The notes under the pieces were generated by a model. It was not told where the DNA came from, did no database searches, and worked only from the letters and a program-made list of their open reading frames with translations. Shown one piece after another: positions 16,806-25,346 of a stretch of DNA of 64,000 nucleotides; within the stretch, counting starts at the first letter, position 1; the number at the start of each line of letters is the position of its first letter. A program made the position numbers and the translations under genes. Origin of the DNA: Actinobacteria bacterium UBA2279 (GTDB taxonomy: Bacteria; Actinomycetota; Coriobacteriia; Anaerosomatales; Anaerosomataceae); contig DDWT01000021.1 of assembly GCA_002347365.1 (NCBI GenBank), positions 73,995 through 137,994 on the forward strand, read 5' to 3'.

Positions 16806-17250
16806 GGGGCCACGCATCCGTGTGGCCGCCGTCATCCTCGTCGGCGACAGGCTTCTGCTCGTGCGGCAACGCAAGGGCGGCAAGCCGTACTACCTGCTCC
16901 CCGGAGGAGGCGTCGATCGTGGTGAGACACTCGCAGCTGCGCTGCAGCGTGAGATACGCGAGGAAACCGGTCTGGAGTGTGCAGTGGGGGAGCCGATCGT
17001 CATCAACGACACCATCGCTCCGCTCGGCGACCGTCATATCGTGAACATCACCTTCCGGGCCGAGATGACCGGCGGCAGACTACTCGAACGGCCGACTGAT
17101 CCGTCGATCGAGGGCCTCGAGCTGATCGAACCCCGAACACTCACGCAACTCGACCTGCGTCCGCCGATAGCCGGCGCCATCCTTGAAGCGATCACATCGG
17201 ACTCACCGGTGGCTGCGCGCTACCTCGGCCCGGTGTGGACGGAAGAGTAG
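16786..17250 (+). CDS. Nudix hydrolase
   Basis: A 154-residue hydrolase with a perfect Nudix box, G-x5-E-x7-REIREETGL, starting at GGVDRGE. The substrate cannot be read from sequence; candidates are (d)NTPs, oxidised nucleotides or dinucleotide cofactors, and its position after dut favours nucleotide sanitation. TTG 16786 with the strong GGGGGGAGGG at 16771-16780 is the best start, overlapping dut by 20 nt. The ATG around 16756-16761 would lack a Shine-Dalgarno. Confidence 0.88.
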   Translation: MAAPASEGPRIRVAAVILVGDRLLLVRQRKGGKPYYLLPGGGVDRGETLAAALQREIREETGLECAVGEPIVINDTIAPLGDRHIVNITFRAEMTGGRLLERPTDPSIEGLELIEPRTLTQLDLRPPIAGAILEAITSDSPVAARYLGPVWTEE

Positions 17251-17301
17251 CCATGCATCCACGAGAACTTACTTCACATAAGCCAAGCACGGTCGACCGC
17301 C

Positions 17302-17386
17302 GAGGAGAGGGGGGATGCCTCCTCAACCGTGTCACGTGAAGGTCGGAGGGGCCCGCGTGACCGCCGGCACGACCGGCGATGACCTT
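17302..17386 (+). ncRNA. Structured 5' leader of the purine permease gene (candidate cis-regulatory RNA)
   Basis: The 165-nt gap before the permease holds several inverted repeats: GAGGAG/CTCCTC (17302-17307 with 17319-17324), GTCACG/CGTGAC (17331-17336 with 17356-17361), AAGGTC/GACCTT (17339-17344 with 17381-17386) and GCCGG/CCGGC (17363-17367 with 17373-17377). The second and third cross, so they form a pseudoknot or exclude each other, as switching RNAs do. It does not match the purine riboswitch core. Function is unproven. Confidence 0.4.
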
Positions 17387-17415
17387 ACAAGGACTACTGC
17401 GAAAGGAATGGTGAG

Positions 17416-18789
17416 ATGGAACAGTTCTTCAAGTTCAAAGAGCGCGGAACAGATTTGAAGACCGAGATCATCGCCGGGCTCACGACCTTCATGACGATGG
17501 CGTACATCATCTTCGTGAACCCGGGAATCCTCTCGGCTGCAGGTGTGCCGTTCGAGGGAGCGGCGACAGCAACTGCGCTGGGTGCGGCTCTCATGTGCAT
17601 CGCAATGGGACTGATCAGCAATCGTCCGCTCGCCCTGGCGTCAGGCATGGGTCTGAACGCTGTGGTGACCTTCTCGGTCATCGGTTTCCAGCAGGCGAAC
17701 GTACCGTGGCAGGTAGGCATGTCCGTGATCTTCGCCGAAGGTCTCATCATCCTGCTGCTCGTGCTGACCGGTTTCCGCGAGGCCGTTATGAACGCGATCC
17801 CGATGAGCCTCAAGCGAGCGATCGGTGTCGGCATCGGCCTGTTCATCACCACCATCGGCCTCAACGAGAGCGGCATCATCGGTCCTGACTCGATCACTCT
17901 CGTCAAGCTCGGTGACTTCTCGCAGCCCTACGTCTGGGTGTCGCTTATCGGCCTGTTCGCCATCCTGATCTTCATGGCGTTCAAGGTTCGTGGGGACATC
18001 CTGCTGGGCATGGCCGTCGCTACCGTTGTTGCACTCGTTCTCGGCGTGGTAGAACTGCCGAAAGCAGTCCTCGGCACGCTTGACTTCTCAACGTTCTTCG
18101 CGCCGTTCCAGCAGGTAGAAGGCGGTATGGCCATCGGCCAGATCTTCACGCCGACGCTACTGGTAGCTGTCTTCGCCATCATGCTGACCGACTTCTTCGA
18201 CACCATGGGCACCGTCGTCGCCATCGGTGAGCAGGCCAAGTTCCTGAACGCGGATGGCACTGTCCCCGGTACCAAGCAGATTCTTGCTGTCGACTCCGTC
18301 GCCGCCGTCACCGGTGGTCTGTTCGGCGCCAGCTCGATCACGACCTACATCGAGTCCGCCGCAGGCGTTGCCGAAGGCGGGCGCACCGGGCTTACCTCGA
18401 TCGTGACCGGTATCTTCTTCGCACTTGCCGCCTTCTTCGCACCTGTCATCGCCATGGTTGGCGGCGGCATCATGTTCGAAGACCGTGGCACGATCTACCC
18501 GATCACTGCCGGTGCACTCATCATCGTGGGCTTCTTCATGATGAAGGGCGTCAAGGATATCTCCTGGGACGATATCGCCGACGCATTCCCCGCGTTCATC
18601 ACAATCGTCGGGATCCCGCTCACCTACAACATCAGCTACGGTATCGGCTTCGGTTTCATCAGCTACACGCTGATCAAGCTGCTCACCGGCAAGACGAAGG
18701 AGATCCACCCGCTGATGTACGTCATCAGCGCCGCCTTCGTGGTCGCCTTCCTCGATGCTGCAGGAGTCTTCACAGCACTATTCGCCTAA
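17416..18789 (+). CDS. NCS2-family purine (hypoxanthine/guanine/adenine) permease, AzgA/PbuG type
   Basis: Integral membrane transporter of 457 residues with about 12-14 helices. It opens with the AzgA-like motif FKFKERGTDLKTEIIAGLTTFMT in two stretches, then AYIIFVNPGILSAAG, and carries the DFFDTMGT and GGLFGASSITTYIESAAGVAEGGRTGL signatures split over the middle. This branch imports hypoxanthine, guanine or adenine with protons. It pairs with the second permease 39 nt downstream and with Apt and Hpt in the 36-38 kb region for purine salvage. A structured leader precedes it, hinting at post-transcriptional control. Confidence 0.92.
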   Translation: MEQFFKFKERGTDLKTEIIAGLTTFMTMAYIIFVNPGILSAAGVPFEGAATATALGAALMCIAMGLISNRPLALASGMGLNAVVTFSVIGFQQANVPWQVGMSVIFAEGLIILLLVLTGFREAVMNAIPMSLKRAIGVGIGLFITTIGLNESGIIGPDSITLVKLGDFSQPYVWVSLIGLFAILIFMAFKVRGDILLGMAVATVVALVLGVVELPKAVLGTLDFSTFFAPFQQVEGGMAIGQIFTPTLLVAVFAIMLTDFFDTMGTVVAIGEQAKFLNADGTVPGTKQILAVDSVAAVTGGLFGASSITTYIESAAGVAEGGRTGLTSIVTGIFFALAAFFAPVIAMVGGGIMFEDRGTIYPITAGALIIVGFFMMKGVKDISWDDIADAFPAFITIVGIPLTYNISYGIGFGFISYTLIKLLTGKTKEIHPLMYVISAAFVVAFLDAAGVFTALFA

Positions 18790-18828
18790 GCACGCCAAAG
18801 AGACCCTACACATAAGAGAGGAGGCGAA

Positions 18829-20133
18829 ATGGCCCAAAGAGAGATCCAAACGGACGAGAAGCTGCCGCTGATCCAGGCTATCCCGCTCGCATTCCAGCAC
18901 TTGATGGCCATGTTCGGCGCCACTGTACTTGTCCCGTTGCTCACTGGTCTCGACCCATCCGTCGCTATCATGACGTCGGGTGCCGGCACGATACTGTACT
19001 TGATACTCACACGCGGGAAGATCCCGAGCTATCTGGGATCGTCGTTCGCATTCATCGGCCCGATCATCGCCGTCGCGACCACGAAGGGCATACCGGAGGC
19101 GCTCGGCGGTCTGGTCGTCGCCGGTCTGGTATATGTCGTCGTCGCGCTGCTGATCAAAGCCTTTGGCACCGGATGGCTAAACAAGGTGCTGCCGCCCGCA
19201 CTCGTGGGCGCTGTCGTGATCGTCATCGGTCTGGGCCTGGCCGGCGTCGCGATCAGCATGGCCACCAAGGGAGCCGGCGACGCGTTCGAGATGAAGAACC
19301 TCGTGCTTGCGCTCATCACACTGGCGGCGGCCATCGTGTTCTCGAGCTTCTTCAAGGGGTTCTGGGCGACCATCCCGATCCTGCTCGGCATCATAGTCGG
19401 CTACCTCGTCGCGTTCCCGATGGGTATGGTCGATTTCCAGCCCGTGCTCGACGCCGCATGGATCGGCCTCCCGACACTGACGTTCCCCAAGTTCGACCTT
19501 GGGGCGATCCTCATCATCGGCCCGGTGGCGCTCGTCGTCATCATCGAGCACATCGGACACCTGCTGGTGGTGAACGAGATCGTCGGCAAGGACTTCACGC
19601 CGATGCTGCCTGAGTCCCTCGCCGGGGACGGTCTTGCCACAGCGCTGTCAGCGATGGTCGGTGGCACGCCATCTACCACATACGCCGAGAACATAGGCGT
19701 CATGGCCGTCACGAAGGTCTACGCGACACAGGTATTCTGGTGGGCCGGCGGGCTGGCGTTCTTCATCGGTGGATTCGTGCCGAAACTCAAGTACCTCATC
19801 CAGTCGATACCGGTCCCGGTGATGGGCGGCATCTCTTTGCTCCTGTTCGGCCTTATCGCGAGCTCCGGCCTACGGTTGCTCGTCGAGAGCGGGATCGACT
19901 ATAGCCACAGCCGCAACCTCATCCTGTCGAGCGTCGTGCTCGTAGTCGGCATCGGTATGGAGAGCACGGGCACGGTCATTCCGATCGGCGACTACGTCCT
20001 TCCCGGAATGGCTGCAGCAACGTTGCTCGGTATCTTGCTTAACCTGGTCCTACCGGCTGAGTCCAAGGGGTTGGCCGAGACCGTCGGTGCTGACTTCGGC
20101 GGCGATCTGGCCGAAGAGGCTGCTGAGGCCTAG
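18829..20133 (+). CDS. NCS2-family uracil/xanthine permease (UraA-like)
   Basis: Membrane transporter of 434 residues. It has the UraA/XanP features QHLMAMFGATVLVPLLTGLD near the N terminus, SSFAFIGPI, and the substrate-site segments VVIIEHIGHLLV and GGTPSTTYAENIGVMAVTKV. The latter two favour uracil over xanthine, though this is not certain. A clear AGAGGAGG precedes the ATG. It is only distantly related to the upstream AzgA-type permease, so the pair probably widens substrate range and is not a recent duplication. A strong terminator region follows. Confidence 0.92.
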   Translation: MAQREIQTDEKLPLIQAIPLAFQHLMAMFGATVLVPLLTGLDPSVAIMTSGAGTILYLILTRGKIPSYLGSSFAFIGPIIAVATTKGIPEALGGLVVAGLVYVVVALLIKAFGTGWLNKVLPPALVGAVVIVIGLGLAGVAISMATKGAGDAFEMKNLVLALITLAAAIVFSSFFKGFWATIPILLGIIVGYLVAFPMGMVDFQPVLDAAWIGLPTLTFPKFDLGAILIIGPVALVVIIEHIGHLLVVNEIVGKDFTPMLPESLAGDGLATALSAMVGGTPSTTYAENIGVMAVTKVYATQVFWWAGGLAFFIGGFVPKLKYLIQSIPVPVMGGISLLLFGLIASSGLRLLVESGIDYSHSRNLILSSVVLVVGIGMESTGTVIPIGDYVLPGMAAATLLGILLNLVLPAESKGLAETVGADFGGDLAEEAAEA

Positions 20134-20145
20134 TACAGGTGATCA

Positions 20146-20207
20146 CCGCGGACCAGTCCGCGGATCAACGACGGCCCCGGGCTGCGACCACATCGCGGTC
20201 CGGGGCT
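20146..20207 (+). terminator. Double hairpin terminator after the permease pair
   Basis: First hairpin: CCGCGGAC/GTCCGCGG (20146-20153 with 20156-20163). Second: GCCCCGG/CCGGGGC (20174-20180 with 20200-20206) enclosing an inner GCGA/TCGC. Neither has a long U-run, which is common in high-GC genomes. Confidence 0.65.
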
Positions 20208-20323
20208 GATTCGTATCAGCCTTCTTAAGGCTGCCTTCGGATGCTCTGGCAGAGCTCCACATTGTGGTAATCTGCCCCCCACAAAGTTGTGTTCGAAGGC
20301 ATGGCAACAACGAGGGAGACGCC

Positions 20324-21781
20324 TTGACCGACGACACGCGAAATGAGGACGAGCCGGTACGGCGCACGCCCTACGGCTGGGGCCGGGTGTTGTTCACGAA
20401 CCTCATAGTGATCGCATTTCCGGCGGTGCTCTACTATCGTCTGCGGGTTGCGGGCTACGATCTCATGTGGCTGCATCTGATCATCGCAGCGGTGTATCTG
20501 CTGACCGCCACGGTCATCATCTGGGAAGCACTCGTCTCGGTCTCACGCAAACGGGCATCAAGCGACAGAGGCACAGGTTTCAGCGCATTCCTGAACAGGC
20601 TTCTGGGATCGACAGGCGGACGTCTTCCGGCAGAAGGCACGCCGCCCGTACCCCGCGCTTCGATCGTGGTCGCTGCGTTCTTGCCGAATGAGCGCGAGAT
20701 AATCACCGAGACGATCACCTACCTGCTGCACACCATCGAACGTCCAGCCGGCGGGCTGGAGATCATCCTTGCATACAACACTCCTTGTGATCTGCCATGC
20801 GAGACCGAGCTGCGGCAGATCGCCGACGCTCATCACGAGTTCATGCTTCTGCGCGTAGCGGACAGCGAGTCAAAAGCGGAGAATGTCGACGCCGCGCTTG
20901 AGGTCGCCTCAGGAGAGATCATCTGCATCCTCGACGCCGACCATCATCCGTGCGCGGACTGCCTGTCACGCGCATGGCGATGGATCGCTAATGGTTACGA
21001 CGTCGTCCAGGGCCGAAGTGTGATCCGCAACCACGGCGCCACATTCCTCACACGCATGATCGCAGTCGAGTTCGAGTGCATCTACGCGGTCAGCCATTCG
21101 GCACGCTCTATCGCCGCCGACACGGCGATATTCGGCGGATCGAACGGCTACTGGAGAACGTCCGTGCTCAAAGACATCCGATTCGACCAATCCATGATGA
21201 CCGAGGACATAGATGCCTCGGCGCGAGCGCTGCTTGCGGGACACCGGATAGTCCACGACCGCAGCATCATCTCCACCGAGCTGGCACCGACAAGCTTCCA
21301 CTCATTCTGGTGCCAGCGTAAGCGCTGGGCCCAGGGCTGGCTGCAAGTGAGCATCAAGCATCAGAGAGCATTCTGGCGCTCAAAGCACCTGAGCGGCCTC
21401 CAGAAGGTCCATTGGACATACCTGCTGCTGTACCGGGAGCTGTATCCGCTCATAACGCTGCAGATCTTCCCGGTCATCATCAGCTTGTACCTGTACCAGG
21501 GAAACGTGCCGTTGCGAACACACTGGTTTCTGTTGCTGAGCACCGTCGTCACGCTCATCAGTGGACCGTTTGCGACGATATCCGCCATGAAGAATGCGCA
21601 CATTCGCTACAAGTGGTGGTACGGGCTGGTGTACGGGCTGACGGTCATCGGTTTCGTCATGGTCAAGAATCTGATCGTACTCGTGGCGATGTACGACCAA
21701 CTCTTCAAGCGAACCGACTGGGTCGTGACGCGTCGCGACATCTCGCACCAGCTGCAGGAGCAACTCGCGTCGTCGGAGTAG
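20324..21781 (+). CDS. Membrane glycosyltransferase family 2 (processive-type)
   Basis: A 485-residue inner-membrane glycosyltransferase. Two N-terminal helices (about 20-65) precede a GT2 catalytic domain with VVAAFLPNEREI, the metal-binding DADHHP, the acceptor motif TEDIDAS and the processive-enzyme motif QRKRW followed by AQGW. Several C-terminal helices follow. This layout is shared with hyaluronan, cellulose and poly-GlcNAc synthases, so a secreted polysaccharide or a glycolipid is likely; the sugar cannot be told. TTG 20324 is preferred (GAGGGAGA at 20312-20319). It stands alone, with no export or modification genes beside it. Confidence 0.88.
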   Translation: MTDDTRNEDEPVRRTPYGWGRVLFTNLIVIAFPAVLYYRLRVAGYDLMWLHLIIAAVYLLTATVIIWEALVSVSRKRASSDRGTGFSAFLNRLLGSTGGRLPAEGTPPVPRASIVVAAFLPNEREIITETITYLLHTIERPAGGLEIILAYNTPCDLPCETELRQIADAHHEFMLLRVADSESKAENVDAALEVASGEIICILDADHHPCADCLSRAWRWIANGYDVVQGRSVIRNHGATFLTRMIAVEFECIYAVSHSARSIAADTAIFGGSNGYWRTSVLKDIRFDQSMMTEDIDASARALLAGHRIVHDRSIISTELAPTSFHSFWCQRKRWAQGWLQVSIKHQRAFWRSKHLSGLQKVHWTYLLLYRELYPLITLQIFPVIISLYLYQGNVPLRTHWFLLLSTVVTLISGPFATISAMKNAHIRYKWWYGLVYGLTVIGFVMVKNLIVLVAMYDQLFKRTDWVVTRRDISHQLQEQLASSE

Positions 21782-21789
21782 CCTGATTC

Positions 21790-21805
21790 CGAGAGGGGTC
21801 TCTCG
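21790..21805. terminator. Weak hairpin between convergent genes
   Basis: CGAGAG-GGGT-CTCTCG, a perfect 6-bp stem directly after the glycosyltransferase stop. It may serve as a terminator between it and the opposing gene; no U-run follows. The rest of the gap to 21934 shows nothing else. Confidence 0.35.
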
Positions 21806-21934
21806 TCACGCTCAGCGATACGCCCGATAATACATCTTATGTTATCTTGGCTTCTTGACACTCCACTCCCCACGTGGGTTGTGCCTGAGGGATCTCAAAC
21901 GAGCCAGACCGCACACGCTCTGACACCACACAAC

Positions 21935-22237
21935 CTATGCGGTGAAGTAGGTGTCCTCGAATTCCGACTTGGTCATGTCCGCCAGGTCGTCCTCGGCAGA
22001 CTGAACGAACGCGTAGGCCTCGTCCTGGCCACCGAAAGTCCCAAGCTCGGTCGCATTCTCTTCGTCGTCGACCAGAACCGCTTCGACACGGTAGAGTTCG
22101 TACTCTCCCACGCGCTCCTGCAGAGGTCGCCGATACAGGATGTCGTCGCGCCAATCGAGGTCGAGTTCGTCGCTCTCGCCGACGTGTATCACCCGAAGCC
22201 GATAGAACTCATCTGCCCTGCCAATGACGCGAGCCAT
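21935..22237 (-). CDS. Hypothetical acidic protein (100 aa)
   Basis: I do not recognise this protein. It is soluble and acidic, with an N-terminal beta-rich half (EFYRLRVIHVGESDELDLDW) and the YELYRVEAVLVDDEENATELGTF segment, which suggests a small alpha/beta fold. The ATG at 22237 has GGGGAG with good spacing, and the gene lies 15 nt after the SH3-domain gene, so it is probably the last gene of the long minus-strand run. No catalytic motif is visible. Confidence 0.7.
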   Translation of the reverse strand: MARVIGRADEFYRLRVIHVGESDELDLDWRDDILYRRPLQERVGEYELYRVEAVLVDDEENATELGTFGGQDEAYAFVQSAEDDLADMTKSEFEDTYFTA

Positions 22238-22252
22238 CCCCTGCTCCCCTAT

Positions 22253-22708
22253 CTACTCCAGTGTTGTGTACTGCCCGCCGGCGGCTACCCATCCTTCATC
22301 GCCGGCGTCATCTTGCACCTGATACCAGCCGATGGACTCGCCGATCAATGTGAGCCGGGCCCCGAGCGGAAGCCGCTTGATGACCTCAGAGTCCGTCGTA
22401 GGCTTGGTCCGCATGTTGAGTCCTTCTATCTGGACGACGACGGTCTGACCCCCGGACACAGCACCGTCGGTCGGCTCCACCGGGATCTGGATCTGATCTT
22501 CCGATGTCGTCGTGTCTATACTGCCGCTTGTCTCTGTGGATGCCGAAGAGCCCGATGAGGAACTCTCACGTGCCGCTCGATACTCGCCGATGACACCGAC
22601 CAGCACGAATACCACCACGAACAGCACTATCCAGGGAACGACGAACCGGGCGATCTTGAGTGCGACTGTAGCATCAAACCCTCTGCGGCCGTCTTCCTCC
22701 ATCGCCAA
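22253..22708 (-). CDS. Membrane-anchored SH3b-domain protein
   Basis: A 151-residue protein with a short cytoplasmic N terminus, one membrane helix (VVPWIVLFVVVFVLVGVIG, about 22-42), a Ser/Thr-rich linker (about 48-75) and a bacterial SH3 domain from about 92 (IEGLNMRTKPTTDSEVIKRL ... GWYQVQDD). Such domains bind peptidoglycan or act as extracytoplasmic sensors. TTG 22708 with GGAGG (22714-22718) is better placed than ATG 22702. It lies between two unknown small genes downstream of paaK. Confidence 0.82.
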   Translation of the reverse strand: MAMEEDGRRGFDATVALKIARFVVPWIVLFVVVFVLVGVIGEYRAARESSSSGSSASTETSGSIDTTTSEDQIQIPVEPTDGAVSGGQTVVVQIEGLNMRTKPTTDSEVIKRLPLGARLTLIGESIGWYQVQDDAGDEGWVAAGGQYTTLE

Positions 22709-22729
22709 GCCCGCCTCCTTGCCACATCG

Positions 22730-23275
22730 TCAGATGTAGAGACCGCCACCGTACACAGCGTCATCGGCGACCCGATACCGCTCCCTCATGTCCAGGAGCA
22801 TCGCATCAGCCGCTTCAAGCAAAGATACCACGCCAACCAGATCCAACTCCCCGAGAGCGTCAAGAACCTCCACGCCCTCGCTGCCGCTGACCCGGCCAGC
22901 TTGTCCACCTAACAGCGCCGCAGCATCCGCGAGTGCGTTCGCAGGTGGCCATAGTCGCTTCGGCAACGCCATCATCTGCAGCTCGTCGGCTGATATGGCC
23001 ATGCGCTCGGAGATATCGGAGAGCGCTCGGCGTCCCTCTGACTCGGGATCGAGCGCGAATGCGATGAGTTCGCCGTCCGTGGCAGTGGCCAGCGTCTTGG
23101 AGACGCCCTCCACAGTGTGGAATGCGGAGCTGATTGTCTCTCGGCCACCCACCAGGGTCACGATGTAGCGACGCACTTGCCGCCGCCACGCAAGCAGCGA
23201 CACCATCACGATACCGGCGACGACCGCAACGGTCCCCACCCCTATCGCAGCGTACCCCAGCACCTCAGAGGTCAC
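22730..23275 (-). CDS. Hypothetical membrane-anchored protein (181 aa)
   Basis: Not recognised. It has one N-terminal membrane helix (about 8-30) then basic WRRQVRR, indicating a cytoplasmic helical domain of about 145 residues (SERMAISADELQMMALPKRL is a clear stretch) with no cysteines and no catalytic motif. GTG 23275 follows GGAGG. It comes 28 nt after paaK and 21 nt before the SH3 gene, so the three small proteins at 21.9-23.3 kb are likely co-transcribed and may sit together at the membrane. Confidence 0.72.
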   Translation of the reverse strand: MTSEVLGYAAIGVGTVAVVAGIVMVSLLAWRRQVRRYIVTLVGGRETISSAFHTVEGVSKTLATATDGELIAFALDPESEGRRALSDISERMAISADELQMMALPKRLWPPANALADAAALLGGQAGRVSGSEGVEVLDALGELDLVGVVSLLEAADAMLLDMRERYRVADDAVYGGGLYI

Positions 23276-23303
23276 AGGATCCTCCCCGGCAGTGCGGTCC
23301 GTT

Positions 23304-24608
23304 TCAGTCGGATCGCCGCTTGTCCAACACTCGACGGGCCTTGCCCGCCGTTCGTTCGATGGTACCAGGTTCTACCAAGGTAACCTTCGCGTGGAGACCG
23401 ATGACCGAGTAAAGCCTCTCGGCGACCCTCTTGGTGAACGCCACCATATCGGCCATCACATCAGAGAATATCTCCTCTGCCACCTCGATTCGAACCTCGA
23501 GGTCGTCCATGGAGCCTTCCCGATCCACGACGACGAGGTAGTGCGGCTCTATTCCCTCGATGCTCACCAGCACGTCTTCGATCTGGCTCGGGAACACATT
23601 GACTCCGCGGATGATGAGCATGTCATCGGTCCTCGACCGCACCTTGCGCATGCGAGAAAGCGTGCGACCGCACTCACACGGAGAGGTATCTATGACCGTC
23701 AGATCGTGTGTGCGGTAGCGCAACACGGGAAACGCCTCTTTTGTGAGGGTGGTGATGACGAGCTCGCCTTCCTCCCCTTCAGCGACCGGTTCGCCTGTCT
23801 CAGGGTGTACTACCTCGAACAGGAAGTGGTCTTCAGCCATGTGCAAGCCGCACTGGTGCTCGCACTCACCTGAGACTCCGGGGCCCATGACTTCGGACAG
23901 ACCGTAGTTGTCTGTGGCAAGAATTCCCAGACGCCTCTCGATCTCGTCACGCATACCCTCACCTGAGGGTTCACCTCCGAACAATCCCACGCGCAGCGAC
24001 AGCGACTTGATGTCGATGCCGCTCTTCTCGGCCACCTCTGCGATGTAGAGGGCGTAGCTGGGCGTGCACACGATCGCGGTCGTGCCGAAGTCCTGCATCA
24101 TCATCAGCTGTCGCTCTGTGTTGCCGCTTCCGGCCGGGAACACCGTCGCACCGACACGCTCGATTCCGTAGTGCATCCCCCAGCCGCCTGTGAACATCCC
24201 GTAGAGGAACGCCACCTGCACCCGGTCCGCGGCAGTCACCCCCGCCGAGGAAGCGATACGCGCGGTGAGCTCGGTCCACGTGTTCAGATCACCTTTCGTG
24301 TAGCCCACCACGATCGGCTTTCCGGTGGTCCCGGATGAGCTGTGCACGCGGACGACCTGCTCAAGATCGACTGCGAACATCCCGTATGGATACGTGTCTC
24401 GCAGCGCAGTCTTGTCGGTGAAGGGCAACAGGCGGACGTCGGCCAGTGTCTTGATGTCTCGCGGCTTCACACCACGCGCATCGAGAGCGTCGCGGTAGTG
24501 GGGCACGCGATCGTAGACCCAGGCGATCGTGGACTGCAGCCGACGCAACTGGAGCTCGGCGAGCCCGCTGCGCTCCATCGTCTCGTACTCCGGATTCCAA
24601 ATCGGCAT
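23304..24608 (-). CDS. paaK: Phenylacetate-CoA ligase (AMP-forming)
   Basis: A 434-residue adenylate-forming ligase converting an aryl acetate, ATP and CoA to the aryl-acetyl-CoA. It carries the family P-loop HSSSGTTGKPIVVGYT, the DNYGLSEVMGPGV motif and the C-terminal DDMLIIRGVNVFPSQIEDVL. A cysteine-bearing ECGRTLSRM segment is typical of the PaaK group. It is the last enzyme of the run from iorA through the Liv transporter. In this context it may activate imported aryl acids, or act on acids released from the aryl-CoA that IorAB makes. A paralogue lies at 48.6 kb. Confidence 0.93.
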   Translation of the reverse strand: MPIWNPEYETMERSGLAELQLRRLQSTIAWVYDRVPHYRDALDARGVKPRDIKTLADVRLLPFTDKTALRDTYPYGMFAVDLEQVVRVHSSSGTTGKPIVVGYTKGDLNTWTELTARIASSAGVTAADRVQVAFLYGMFTGGWGMHYGIERVGATVFPAGSGNTERQLMMMQDFGTTAIVCTPSYALYIAEVAEKSGIDIKSLSLRVGLFGGEPSGEGMRDEIERRLGILATDNYGLSEVMGPGVSGECEHQCGLHMAEDHFLFEVVHPETGEPVAEGEEGELVITTLTKEAFPVLRYRTHDLTVIDTSPCECGRTLSRMRKVRSRTDDMLIIRGVNVFPSQIEDVLVSIEGIEPHYLVVVDREGSMDDLEVRIEVAEEIFSDVMADMVAFTKRVAERLYSVIGLHAKVTLVEPGTIERTAGKARRVLDKRRSD

Positions 24609-24617
24609 GCCGGCCCC

Positions 24618-25346
24618 CTATTCCTTCCCGTGCCATGCGCCCAGATAGATCAGGCGCACGTCGTCGTTGTTGATGAGTTCCTCGGCGGTTCCCTCGAGCG
24701 CGACATGGCCGGTGCGCATGACCAGTCCCCTGTCCGAGTGACGCAGCGCCAGTCGGGCGTCCTGCTCTACCAACAGAATCGCGAGTCCTTCGGCTCTCAG
24801 CGCATCCAGAACACCGAAGATGTCCGCGATGATCTTGGGCGCCAGCCCCAACGAGGGCTCGTCCAGGAGCAGCACGCGGGGTGCAGACATCAGGGCCCGA
24901 CCCACCGCAAGCATCTGCTGCTCGCCGCCGGAGAGCGTCGCCGCCGGTTGTTTCGCGCGCTCTGAGAGCACCGGGAACAGCGTGTGGACCCGCTCAAGCT
25001 CGGCCGCGACACCCTGCGCGCCTTGCGTGTGACCGCCAAGAAGGAGATTCTCCTCCACGCTCATCGGTCCAAAGAGCAGTCTGCCTTCCGGCACCAGCGC
25101 CAGACCCTGTCGTACGAGCCGCTCAGGCGGCGTGCCTGTCACGTCGGCTCCATCGAGCTGAACGTGTCCCGCACTGGGCTTGAGAAGCCCCGATATCGCC
25201 TTGAGTAGCGTCGACTTGCCCGCGCCGTTGGCGCCGATGAGCGTGACGACCTCGCCAGCTGCCACCGACAGCGATACATCGCGTATCACGGGGACATGCC
25301 CATAGCCCGCCGAGAGACCCCTCACCTTGAGGAGGGCATCAGACAT
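24618..25346 (-). CDS. livF: Branched-chain amino acid ABC transporter ATPase LivF
   Basis: One of two cytoplasmic ATPases of a Liv-type (HAAT) importer. The 242-residue protein has Walker A GANGAGKST, signature LSGGEQQ and Walker B LLLDEPSLGLAP. ATG 25346 with GGAGGG upstream is preferred over TTG 25364. It overlaps the end of livG by 8 nt and precedes paaK by 9 nt. Substrates of this class include Leu/Ile/Val, other amino acids, amides and aromatic acids. The ior/paaK setting makes aromatic amino acids or aryl acids worth considering. Confidence 0.95.
   Translation of the reverse strand: MSDALLKVRGLSAGYGHVPVIRDVSLSVAAGEVVTLIGANGAGKSTLLKAISGLLKPSAGHVQLDGADVTGTPPERLVRQGLALVPEGRLLFGPMSVEENLLLGGHTQGAQGVAAELERVHTLFPVLSERAKQPAATLSGGEQQMLAVGRALMSAPRVLLLDEPSLGLAPKIIADIFGVLDALRAEGLAILLVEQDARLALRHSDRGLVMRTGHVALEGTAEELINNDDVRLIYLGAWHGKE

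Noticed and set aside
17251..17415. Purine riboswitch before the permease
   Set aside because: The conserved core of the guanine/adenine riboswitch is absent; only a generic structured leader is reported.
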